64,000 bases of DNA, from contig OY723300.1 of the NCBI GenBank assembly GCA_963210315.1, forward strand, positions 1,178,001-1,242,000, in the 5' to 3' direction. A program made the position numbers and the translations under genes. Position 1 is the first letter of the stretch, and each line of letters starts with the position of its first letter. Source of the DNA: Rhynchopus euleeides. Lineage: Eukaryota; Euglenozoa; Diplonemea; Diplonemida; Diplonemidae. This document shows positions 32,508 to 44,100 of the stretch, one piece after another. The notes below the pieces were generated by a model. The model had not been told where the DNA came from and searched no databases. It worked only from the letters and a program-made list of their open reading frames with translations.

Positions 32508-32626
32508 CAACTGTGCTTCCTTCTTCCTTAATGATGCGTTGACGCTTCCACCCGGAGGAGCTGAAGCAGGCACCGCTTAATGATGCGTTGATGCTTCCAC
32601 CCGACGAGCTGAAGCAGGCACCGCGC
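32504..32626 (-). mobile_element. Terminal fragment of a DIRS-type fossil with local 49-bp duplication
   Basis: 32507-32554 is the reverse complement of the B repeat of the 10.9-16.1 kb element with a few differences. The outer part (AATGATGCGTTGAYGCTTCC) is present twice, 49 bp apart, together with GAGCTGAAGCAGGCACCG. It is a degenerate end of another family member; its body, if any, may lie in the gap. Confidence 0.65.
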
Positions 32627-33039
32627 CAAAGGGCACCCCCAAAGAGACCTGCAAAGACTGCGTCGAAACCCGCACCGAAGGCTGCCAGCGCTGCAGCACC
32701 TGAAGAACCTGCAGCACCTGCAGCACCTGAAGCGCCTGCACCCTCACTGACCCCGGAACAGCAAGAACTCCTTGAGTTTGGGGTCCCGGCATAGAGACAG
32801 AGAATGGCTGAGTAAATCAAAAAATGAGACCCCCCCCCCCCTTTTCACTACGCACAAACTACGCAATATGGGGTCGTCAGGGGCACCAAGTCTTATACCC
32901 TGATTTACCCTTCCCCAAAAAAAAATTCGAAAGGGTCCCCCTACAAATCGCCGGTCTTAGGAAATTTTTTTTTGGGCACCCAGATTTCAAAAATTTTCAA
33001 ACTATTTTCTGGACCAAAAATCAAACTATTGAGGTCCTG

Positions 33040-33312
33040 GCCGGACATGTCCGGGGGGGGGTCAAAATTGGATTTCCCGAATTTCCGGGTCCGGACATGT
33101 CCGCCCGGACATCCGGACACCAGAAAATGTCCGCCCGGACATGTCCGCCCTGTCCGGGGCGGACATTTCTGGATGTCCGGATGTCCGCCCGGACATGTCC
33201 GGGCGGGAAATTCGGGAAATGTCCGGGGGGGGGGGGGGGGGGGTCAAAATTGGACCCGGACATCCGGACACCCGGATTTCCCGGTCCGGGCATGTCCGCC
33301 CTGTCCGCCCTG
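33040..33312. repeat. Array of CGGACATGTCCG palindromes
   Basis: More than ten overlapping copies of GGACATGTCCG, GACATCCGGACA and CCGCCCGGACA in both senses, interrupted by GTCAAAATTGGA and a G run at 33223-33242. Short frames full of MSARTCPPG-like peptides are by-products. Confidence 0.8.
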
Positions 33313-33385
33313 AAAACGCCTAAGGGGCCGGGGGAAATCCAGGAAATTCGGGAAATCCAGGAATATGAAGAATTCTCCTAAACGT

Positions 33386-34243
33386 TTATAAACGCTAAAC
33401 GTTTAGCGTTTATTTAGCGAAGCAGCTTGTGCCCGCACCCCACCCACATAATCTGACCTCACACACTCCCACACGATTCTGGTGGCAGAAAGTGCCCAAT
33501 ATGCTCCGGAAACTCAATTCCGCCCACTCCCAGGGGGTGGTATGCCCCCGACATGCCGTTTTTAGCAACCAAAAATTTTGGGACAGAACTTGTACCTGGG
33601 CTGCACACCACAGGACACATCAAGCAGAGCAAGCACACCTCAACCTGCCAGATGCACAGAAGAACTGTTGTCGTTGATTGTTCTGAAACATAACAGCTTC
33701 TCGGTGCCCTCCAGAGGCCAAAAGGCAAGCCAATATGAGGTAATCGCGCCAGGAACAGTTGTGGGAGAAGTATGGTACAGTTCGCGTCCCATTTGACGCT
33801 GTTCTTGGGAGCTTACGGCAGCTGGGTCTGTGGCACGGCGCATCCGTTGCCAGGGAGCGCGTCCTCGGGTGTGGTGCCTCACCTGTGATCATGTGGCACA
33901 GGGACGCCATACGAGAGTCTCTCAGATGCCTCCTCTGATGGGAGGCAACTGACTGGAACAGGCACCTGGTACAGCAGGCACGAGTACAAGAAGTGGCCAG
34001 AAATAGCGCCGATGGTTTCGACCTTGCGCTTCGACATCTTGCTGTCCTCACCGCAGCGGTGCCCCCCCGCCCTGGAATTTGGGGTGTGGTGCGCTGGCCA
34101 TGATGCATTATGATGTAAAGTGACTCAGTGGCAGAGCCTGCAGGGAAACGTTTATTAAGCGTTTATCTGAACGTTTATTTCCGCTCAGAATTCTGAAAAA
34201 CGCTAAACGTTTATAAACGCTAAACGTTTTCAACGTTTATTTA
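33386..34243. mobile_element. Candidate element bounded by AAACGTTTATAAACGCTAAACG repeats
   Basis: 33386-33418 and 34148-34243 both contain CTAAACGTTT / ATAAACGCTAAACG blocks that are self-complementary (AAACGTTTATAAACGC, GCGTTTAT). The interior has a few open stretches on + (for example 33757-33938) that may be a decayed gene but show no family signature. The array of CGGACATGTCCG lies directly to the left. Boundaries are approximate. Confidence 0.4.
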
Positions 34244-34253
34244 ATCACTGCCC

Positions 34254-35590
34254 TAGGGGGGGTCATAAGCCCGTACAAAACCACATTTTTCAACATACCA
34301 TCAGAACCGCCCTAATACCTGATCTGACCCGAAAATCCGACCCATACCCCCCCGGAAACCGTCTGGAGCCCACTTGTGACACCTGATGCGCACTTTTGTG
34401 ATGATTTTTTGGGGTCCTAAAAAATGTACCTCAGTTTCGTACCTTGCCTTTGTACCTGAACCACTCCCGACCGCAGTATTTCGTTCTTTGCAAGGAAAGG
34501 GTATCACTACGCTCACCCAGCACGCCGAGCAACACATGCCGTGTGCCTAGGGCCTCGCAGAGGTGTCAGATGCTGCTGCAGAGGGGTACCTTGCTCGAAA
34601 GACGCTCGCCAAACGGGAGATGTGCGGGGTCCCGGCAGAGAGCGTTGTGGCAGACCTGCGTCAGAAGAAAACGGCACACGACATCCGTGAGGCGACATTA
34701 TTTCGGGCGCTCCGTCGGGCTGGGTACATAGGAGAGCGAGTGGGACGTGGTGACGACAGATATATGCAGTGGTGCATCAACTGCACGCACGTGCGAAAAG
34801 CGGCGTTCCTTGCTGGCCAAGAAAGATGTCACCTGCACTCCTACTCCTCCCACTCCTCCTGCTCCTACCCCTACACCAACTGATGTGGGCAGTGAGTGAT
34901 GGCAGCTCCAGAGCAGCAGATGATCTAGGAAGCGATGAGCGGGTCAGCCGGGCAGACTACCCCAGTCCGTACCGGAAGTACGAAGCGTTGCGGGCCCGCC
35001 ACCACCGCCTCCAGGAGAGGACCCGAGGATTAAGAGTAGGGTTGTACAACGCCAGGGGAGAGTATTCCCCTGGCGTTGAGACATCCCTGACGATCTTGCG
35101 GTCGCACTGTGGGGGTTGAGTCGGCAGGCAGATGCCTATCCAATGACTTTGTTGAGTCCTCACATGGTACACTCTCATACGTGCTGTTGAGACTGCGTGG
35201 TGTACTACACCCAGAAGGTGGCTGAACTCATTCAGCTGGCGCAACAACACAACATTCCCACCAATCAGGTACAAGAAAGACCTTGCCGAGGCACTGGGGA
35301 GGCAACATCGTGCCACCTGAGCCGGAACCACCGCAGAAAAGGCAAAGAACGAAATATTGCGGTCGGGAGTGGTTCAGGTACAAAGGCAAGGTACGAAACT
35401 GAGGTACATTTTTTAGGACCCCAAAAAATCATCACAAAAGTGCGCATCAGGTGTCACAAGTGGGCTCCAGACGGTTTCCGGGGGGGTATGGGTCGGATTT
35501 TCGGGTCAGATCAGGTATTAGGGCGGTTCTGATGGTATGTTGAAATTTTTGGTATTTGTACGTTTTTAGGGGGGCTTATGACCCCCCCTA
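34254..35590. mobile_element. Foldback-type DNA transposon with ~240-bp terminal inverted repeats
   Basis: 34254-34491 and 35342-35590 are inverted repeats. The outermost TAGGGGGGGTCATAAGCCC matches; a small indel region follows (about 20-50 bp in), and beyond that the arms are almost identical over roughly 190 bp (one substitution noticed, GCAGTATT versus GCAATATT). The 850-bp interior holds decayed coding stretches: 34563-34880 (VADLRQKKTAHDIREATLF, then LRRAGYIGERVG, helix-turn-helix-like) and, near 35203-35310, KVAELIQLAQQHNIP followed in another frame by RYKKDLAEALG, which together look like a SAP-domain DNA-binding motif with one frameshift. No catalytic transposase domain is seen. Near-identical arms imply recent insertion or arm conversion. 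Confidence 0.8.
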
Positions 35591-38500
35591 CCCCCCCCCC
35601 CCCCCCCATCCCCTCGGGCAATAAAGGAGCGGCGTTTATACCTTGATTGTCCCCCCGGATGTCGGTGTGGGCATAGATATGGCACACACAAACTACCCCC
35701 GCCCCCCCCCCCCCGTTTCTGTGTAACGAGTGAAGGGAGATCATCCTTGTGCTTCCTTCTACTTCTACCTCTACTTCTATTTCAATACCCCTCCCCTCCC
35801 CCCCGGTTCTGGCCTCACTTGCTCCGGCAGCTCTTCTCCGCACTTTACTGTTGTTCACTGCCACACCCCACACTCCCTCCCCCGTTCCCGTCTTGCCTGG
35901 CCCCCCTGGCCGTTGTTTTTGTTTGTGTTCACCTATGTCGGGGGTGGGATATCACCCTCGCACACACCCATCCCCATCTCCCCTTGGTCTTCCCCCCCAC
36001 CCCAGAAAAACGAAGTGCGTATTGCGCCGTCATCTTGCAAGGAACATTCTGAGCATCTTGGTGTGACACTGCTTGAGGGTACAGCGTCAGGTGGCACCAC
36101 GCACACAGCAGGGAGCAGGGCAGTTAAATGTGTTCGGGGATGTGGTGTGGGCGCCGTGTGTTCTTCCCCAGCGCTCGTAAGATGCGCCATGCTGCCAGCA
36201 GCAGTGTGTGGGGTACATTGCTTTGTTTGCAGGTTAGCAGCCGTCGATGCAATAGAATCGCTAGTTCTCCAGGGCACCCACGCCTTGATCACCAGGCCTT
36301 TGGCCCTGTATCTCCCCCCACCCCCCCCGTTCACCCTTTGCCCCATTCCCAGTCTTGCCTGGCGTTTGTTCACGCCGCCCCTTTAGGGTCCTTGATGTTG
36401 TCCTTTCTATGATGATGATCTGGCCGTCCTTCGTACCCACCTAGTCGCTACACCTGCTGAGTTCAACAAAAAATGCGGGGTGCACAACCATCCCGCCGCC
36501 CCCCCTGCGAGATCGATTCCCATTCTAGCAAAACCACTGTGTGTGTCGCCAAGGAAATATCCATTTTTTTGGCACACCCCACACACAGCCCATTCGGCTG
36601 TTCAAAAAACCAACTAACAACGGGGGGACACCCGCCCAATCCCCCACGCCCCCCCCCCCCCCCACGCGTCTGTGTGATGAAAAACCTAATACTGGCTAAC
36701 GTTTGCTGTGCCCACAGCCCGACGCCATGTTCCCCTCGCCGAAACACGCTTTGGACGCGCCTTCAGCCTGGGGGGAACGGATGGTCTGCGGGGGGGAAGG
36801 GGTAGTTCGTGATGATGGTGAAAGGATGCCAGGCGATTCAACCATTAGCGCCCACGCTTTGTGGCTGTGGCTGTGGCTTGTGCGAGCGGGCATTTTATTT
36901 GTTGCTGCTTGCCTCTGCCTGCTAGCTGCTGTCGTGTGTCTAAAGTTTCAGTCTTGGATGGGCAACCTTTCGAGGTGGGCGCGGGGTTTATTTCTCTCTC
37001 TCTCTCTTCTCTTCTCTCTATTGCCTTCTGGAAAATTTGGAAGCCACACACCCTCCCGCACCAACGAGAGAAGGCAAAATAAAATGCCTTGGAGAACCGG
37101 TGTCACTTCAGACACCTCTTCTGGGAGTCTTCGACCAACCGACGGGTGCCTTCAAGGAAGGCCCCTATCTCGTCTCCAGGAGCAAACATCGCCGAACTTT
37201 GCCGAAAAGTTTTTCAGGCAGCGAAGACCACCCCCTCTATATCCTATTGTGTACTGTTTGGCGCCAGCCCCCCGGTCCGCCACCCCCCCCCCCCCTTTTG
37301 CCTCCCTCGCCTCGTTTTGCAACCGACACCATACGTGCCGGATGGCTGGGGCGATGTGTGTAGTGTGCTGTGTGTCAGCCGGTAATGCCGGTGTGCACGT
37401 GACTATGCACACCCGACATTCGGTGCCGGAATGGACGATGTACCTTACCTTACCCATGCCCTGCCCTCCCCCACCCGTTGATACCTCTCTGTCTCTCCAT
37501 CCCCCATCTCTCTCTCTCTCTCTCTCTCTCTCCACCTTTTGCCAACCTTTCTGACTCTTTCTCTGTTTTCTTTGCCAGGCTCTTCTCGCTTCTTTGAGCA
37601 TCCGGTGCCCCCACGTGTGACATGCGATGTGCCTCCTGTGTCCCTCGGTTCTGAGCCGTGCTGCGGAGTAGCATGTTACTGTAAACACGGCCTCACGGGC
37701 GCGGCCGCAGTTTCTCGTCCTGGCGGGACGAGTTTGCATGGCCCGCTTGTGAGCTGCCCTGCGTGTGATGTGTTCGCGGGTGTGCCACTCCCCTGCCAAT
37801 CCGTGCCAGCACAGCAGGCTCGGCGAGGGTGTTGTGTTGCAAAAGGAAACCCCCCCTCGCGGGTTTTCTTACTCGCATGGGTGCGGCGTGTCAAGCTCGC
37901 AAAAGAACCTGTGCGCACATCTTCCCCCATCTCACCCCACCGCCTCAATGCATTCACACAGCGAGCATGCACAAACCACACAGCCTCGGCCCTGCTTTTT
38001 CCACCCCCTTGTCGTGCCATTCTCCTGCAAGGCGGTGTCCAGACTCTGTCCTGCGTGTCTACGATGCGGGTTGGTTTTTCCTGAGTTACCCAGGTGCGCT
38101 GGCCCTTTGCTGGGGGGGGGGGGTCCGTCCGGGAGAAACGGGTGTGCATTGCCTCGCCCTCGGCCGTTTTCAACTCCTGGCACCCCCGGACCCACACACA
38201 TTCTGGGTAAGGCCGAACCAGGATGTTTAAAGCCGTGGCCAGGGCCTGGTTGGTGCACCCACTCATGTCAACCTTCGGGCGGAGGCTGTGCCTCCACCTG
38301 TGGTGATGATGGAATTTGCACAATGTGTGGGTTTGGAGCGGCAGGCCGAGGCTGTTTCTGTTTCGCGCGTGTGCCCCTCCCCCCTCGTCCCGGCGTGCGC
38401 TCGGCATACTGTTGTTGATGTGTTTTTTGATATTGCCATTGCCTACACCTCCCCCCCTTTCCACCCCTGCCCGGAGCTTCCAGCCAGCCGCAGAGGGGAG

Positions 38501-41115
38501 AGCGAAGAATGTGCTGGAATGAATTATGTCGAACAGGGGGCTTTCAAAAAATGAAGAAGAAACACATCGGCAGACGGCATTTTTTCCCGCATTCTCTGCC
38601 TCTCCCCCAGGCAAACTCCGCCACCTATTCCCCATACCCCCCCCCCCCGCACCCCGCACCCCACCACCTGTGATATTTCTTCTTTCCCTTGGCAGCTGCG
38701 TTCGGCTGCAGAAAGCAAACTCAATACCCTCCCTGGGATCTGAGGGTAGCAATGTGGACGTGTCACGGCCATCAGGCCGTTGGTCGTCGGAACCAAAAAT
38801 GAATGTGATGTGACACCATGGTTGCTGAGATCACACCCACACGGCACTGCCATTTGGCTGTCTGGTCCGTCAGGGCTGTGATTGTCGAGTCCAATGCAAA
38901 CGACAAGACAGTGTTATGTTATTGCGCCAAACCCGGGCGAGCAAACCTCGCGTGTGTTTCTGCCTGCTGAAGGTTTGGTGTGTCTGTACATCACAGCCAT
39001 AGCGACAAGGCAAGGCGGGATGTGTTGTTTACCAGCCCAAACAGAAGCGCTGCCAAACCTCAACTCTGTTTCACAGTGACAAGGCTGGGAAGAGAAGGCA
39101 CGCACACCCCCGAAGAGGGGCGCCCACTTTGCATGTCACAACAACAAGGTTCACGCGTGCTTGAAACGAGAGAGGTGTGTTTGACTTCACTTGCCTGCAT
39201 GTGTGTAGTGTGTGCTGTGAATACTACGGTGGCCCATGGCCTTTCATATCCTCCCACCACCCCCTCCCCCACACACACACACACACGTGTGGCCTTATAA
39301 TGTTCAAAGTGGGTGGGTGGGGGGGGGGGGTGTGGGTCTGAATTGTCTTTCACAAGTTTACCTCCACCCCCCCCCCCCCTCCACACACCTTGCCTTCATT
39401 TGCTTATTTTTTTGTTGCTGTCGTTGCTTTTTGTTGCCTTTTTTTGTCTTGCCGTTTGATTGTTTTTGTTGCCTTTTTTATTCAACTTTTTTTTCCTCTG
39501 CCACTCCGGCACCCGCACCCAATTCTCTCTGTTTTGGGTAGGGGGCTTTTTCTGTGCCACCCCACCCCCCCTCCCCCCCCACCCCCCCCCGTTTCGAAGC
39601 GTCAACGCAAAAAAGAAACCAAAGCAAAAAGTGCCGAACAAAGCGCAGTGACACTTTCCTTTTTATCTCTGTGTGAGACCCCCATGCAATGGAACAGCAA
39701 ACTGAACACAACCTGCTGCTGTTGCTTCTTACTTGCAGATCCACACCACCCACAGGCGGAGGCATGTGCGTGCCTATCGTGTCACCACAAGCCTCACCGA
39801 GGTATACAGAACAGTAGAAACGTCCAGTTTCTGAATCCTTGCAAAACCCCTCCACACCACCCATCAGACCTGGGGGTGGTGTGCACACAAAGCGTGTGGG
39901 AGAGAAGGATAGGTGTGTGGTCTGTGTTTCAACTCCAAACCAAGAAGCTCCCGACGTCTAGTTTCACGTGGTGTTGGGAGGTGTGCATGGGGGGTGGAAG
40001 GGTGTGGTTGTAGTCGGCGTTGTTTGTTCAGCAGAAGCCTTGACAGAAATGCTACGGGTTTACCGCCTGGTGTCCTCTGTTGTTTGTTGAGTGTTGCAGG
40101 TGGGGTGCGCACCGAGAACAGTGAGAACAGGGTGGGGTGGGTGGGGTGTGTGATTCTGTTTGAGCGGAGGCGCAGCTCGGCGTGGCCTGACGGAGCAAAG
40201 GGGTTGAACGGCGGGGGTGGTGGGGTGCGCGTTGCACACCCCACAGTCGTACGGTGCGGTTCGGCACCGAGACAAGGATCCCCTCTGTCTGGAGCAACGG
40301 TTGGCGTGTGACAGCATTTCCCAGAAGGCTGGGCTTTCTGGGGTGATGAGGTGATCGAGTCAGCAGATGCAACAAGTGGATTGTGCACGTCGGACGGGGG
40401 TCGACGTTGAAGCCACGGCGGGTGAGCTGTGCGGTGCCTCCTACCGGAAGAGGTGAGGCAATATTCACTGGGGCTGGCGGCACTGTTCACCTCGCACAGC
40501 CTCCGGCAGCGGTAGCATGGTCGGATTGCTGATGCCTGTTTGCTGCCGTATACAGTGCCAGCATGTTTTTAGCGCAAACAGCAACAAGCTCCGCCCCGAG
40601 TGGACTGTGCCATACGGCACAGATTCCAGCAGGGCGACAGGGATCTGACTGGGTGTGGTGGAGGGGGGGGGGGTAGCGTGGCCAGAGAGGCGGGCATGAG
40701 AGGAAGCCCCGCAGAGCCTGAACACAGAAGCAGCGCCCCCCCCCCCCCCCAATGCAGGAAGCCCTGGAATTGACAGCACCCTCGCCCCTGACCCCCGCCC
40801 CCGGCCTATCATGCATGTGCAGCACACCTGGTGTAGACATTGTCTCGAGTCACCGCCAACCACGACGTTGTCACTAGGCCCTACTTTTGCAACGACGGCG
40901 GAACAGCGGTGGAACAGCATGCAGGTATTCATGGCCATCTTTGGAAACGTCATGACTGTGACCATGGCAAGTTTTGAAAACATTGGAAGGTGAACATCGC
41001 CGAGTCTTGTTTGGGAGATACACGCCCTGCAGGCCGGCAGTGTGCATTTCACATACACATTACACACAAGCGGCACGAACGAGGGTGCGCAGCAAATCAC
41101 AAGTCGGTGGGCAGG
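35591..41115. other. 5.5 kb intergenic DNA, no gene seen
   Basis: C- and G-runs recur (35591-35608, 35700-35714, 36646-36663, 37277-37294, 38639-38648, 39370-39381, 40739-40750), with a CT array at 37507-37532 and a CA array near 39270-39286. 35724-35785 is the second copy of the GAGTGAAGGGAGATCAT repeat. The longest frames (36703-37554 +; 37676-38752 -) show drifting, low-complexity composition and no motif. The first ATG-proximal sequence of the NACHT gene begins only at the extreme right. Confidence 0.45.
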
Positions 41116-44100
41116 ATGGGGGCGAGTGCGAGTGTGCAGGATCACGGACGGCCGTGGTGGGGCAGTGCACCCGCTGTGAAGGAGGCACTGGAGGGCGGCA
41201 AGTGGCGGCAGCTGCTGGAGGAGCACAAGGCGGACGTGAATGTGACGGACCCACACACCAGGCGGACGCTGCTGCACGAGGTGTTGCAGCCAGGGTGCAG
41301 GGAGGTTCCCGCTGCTGTCGAAGCAGTCAAGTTTCTGGTGGGGTGCGGGGCAGCCAGCGTTCCTGACGGCGAGGGGCGCACACCGGTATGGTACGCGCTG
41401 CAGCACCGTGATGGCGACACACGCAGTGCGCTGCTGGCGGCGCTCGGCGAGCACGTGGGGAAGATGCAGACGGAGGTGGCCAACAGGCTGCGGCGCTTCC
41501 TCACAGACGAGTGGCCGCGCTTGAAGGAACGTGTTGCTGCTGCTGCCCACACTGCATCGCAGGCACCGCAGCAGGGGGAGGTGCAGGCGCAGTCACCGGC
41601 ACAAGATATCCGTATACAGAAACCCACAGACAAGGACAAGACGAGCGAGCGGCTGCAGAACCAGGTCGACGGGCGGAAGGTGTGCTTCACGCGCAACGAC
41701 GCGGCGTGCGATGCGCCGCTGCTTGAGTGGCTGGTGCAGCTGCTGACGCTGAAGCCGGACCTCGGGTACCGGGCAAATCACGTCGACAGCATGCTGCTGG
41801 GGCTGCAGTTTGTTGTGCAGCGGGTTCTGCAGTGTGTGGAAAATGCGCCAGATGAGATCGAGGACTGGATGGCAGTGAGCGACTGGTTCGAGCATCTGTG
41901 TGCAGGTTACCTCTTCACCTGCGACTGCGTCGAGTACGAGGTTGATGATACGAGGACGGGCAAGCTTGTGTGCAACGCTGACGGTGCGCCCATCGTCAAG
42001 GAGTACCACAATAACTTCAGCGACGCGGCTGTGCTGCGGAACCACGGGGCGGACTACATGCGGCCAGCACTGTACTTCGGGATGAACCAGGCGATGCGGA
42101 CGATAGGACTGTCGAAGGAGGCGCACGAGTCTGCGGCAGGCAGCGTGTTCGAGCTTGAGGAGGCACCGGCACAGCTGCATGTGATCGCAACGTTCCAGCC
42201 GCTAATCGCGAAGCTGACGCGGCTGATCCGGAGCCGGCGGCCAAATCTGACCACGGTGTTCCGCGGGATTAACGTGAACGTGTCGGCGCAGTACAAAGTG
42301 GGGACATCTGTGGTGTGGAACGCCTTCACGTCGACGACGAAGAATCAGGGTGTGGCGAAGGATTTCCTGTACGGGAAGGCGGGGACGTTCTTTGTGATTG
42401 TGGCGAAGCAAGGTGCGGCGGAGGTGGGGTTCGCAAGCGTGTTCCCGCAGGAGGCGGAGCTGCTGTACGACAGCAACATCGAGTTCCGGGTGCAGTGGAA
42501 GCTGTCCCCGACGCTGCTGCGCATGGTGGGTCAGCCCTTCGACGTGATTGTGATGCAGGAGGTGGCGAAGTACGACAACGACAACGGCAGCTCCTCTGTG
42601 TTGGACCAGGTTGAGGCGGTGCGGAAAGTGCTGCAGCATACGGCGTCGCTCTTCGCGGAGTTTCTGGAGGGCTACGTGGAGGGCAGGGTCGGGGACGACA
42701 CACATGTGCCTGAGGCGGAGACGAGGATGCTGCTGCACGAGGTGGACGAGTGGCTGGCGGCAGACGGGGATGCGGAGGCGAGGGAGACGGGGCGGCACCC
42801 GCTGTGCCTGGTCGGGGACGGAGGCACCGGGAAGACATCTGCGGCGGTTGCGGTTCTGTGCCACCTGCTGCAGGAGAAGAAGGCAGGCGGGGTGGCGTCA
42901 CAGAGAAGGAAGCCCGTGTTCCCTGTCTTTGTGGCGCTGCCGGCGATTGGGGTGGACACCGTCACAACACACGCCGGGATCGACGAGTTCATCCGGAAGT
43001 CTTTCGGGCTGGACGAGGCTGCGTTGGAGCACCTGAGCAGGGAGTACGACGTTGTGGTGATCCTGGACTCGCTGGACGAGGTGGGGCTGACGCAGAAGGC
43101 TTTGAGCGGCGCGTACAAGGCCAGTGGCGGGCAAGGGTTGCTGCAGCTGCACCCGTGGTGTGCGAAGCAGTGCAGCGTGATTGTGACGACACGCGGCGAG
43201 TACCTGAAGAGCGTGGGACACACACCGTCGCAGGTGTGTGGGGACGGGACGAGGTCGCTCTACATGCAGTCCTTCACGGAGGCAGACGCGGTGATGTACA
43301 TCGGCAAGGTGCGTGCGGCACAGTTGGCGAAGGCGGAGCAGCGGGTGCTGGCTGCGGAGCCAGTTCCTGAACACACAGTCGCAGACGCTGAGGTGGCGGT
43401 GCTGTCGCAGCTGCGCAACCCGTTCCTGCTTCACATGGCGTGTTACGCCCAGTGCGAACTGTCGTCGTGCGGTGCACAGGCACAGCAGTGCTTGAGTGAT
43501 GTGGCGGTGTACGAGGCGTATCTGCAGAAGTACGTGGAGGTGGAGTTGCGTCAGGGGTCGACTGAAGCAGGATCAGCGCGCGTACAGAAGGTACTACTGG
43601 TGGGAGAGCTGATTGCGTGTGCGATGCTGCAGGCACAGACGTGGCAGGGAGTGCTGGGGAAAGAGCGAGTGCGCCTGTTGGAGGAGGACAACGTGGACAG
43701 TGTCGAGGCGGACGAGGCGTTCCGTCTGCTTCCGTTCCGTGTGGAGAGCTTCAACGACGACAGCAGCGCGTTTGCATTCCGTCACAAAACGCTTGGCGAG
43801 TTCCTTGTGGCGCGGCGGCTGGCGCGGAAGGGCGGTGTGGGCGAGACTCTTGGGTACAAAGTGCGCAGGGCCTTCAGCCAAGATGCGCCGAACGTGCTGC
43901 AGTACTTTGCAGACATGGTGCTCACACGTGGAGGCGACGCACGCGACACAACGGTGGTGACCGAGCTGCTGCCGCTGGTCCTGTCAACCCGTGATGCTGA
44001 TGCTGACGTGGTATCACTGGCGTCTGCTTCCAATGCCATGGCACTCGCTGCGCGCACGCGCTTTGTTTTTTGGTGCGACCTCTCGGGCGTGCTTGTGCAG

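Noticed and set aside
36703-38752. Genes in the large frames between 36.7 and 38.8 kb on either strand
   Set aside because: Composition drifts along the frame, C/G runs and a CT array are included, and no splice structure or family motif is visible.
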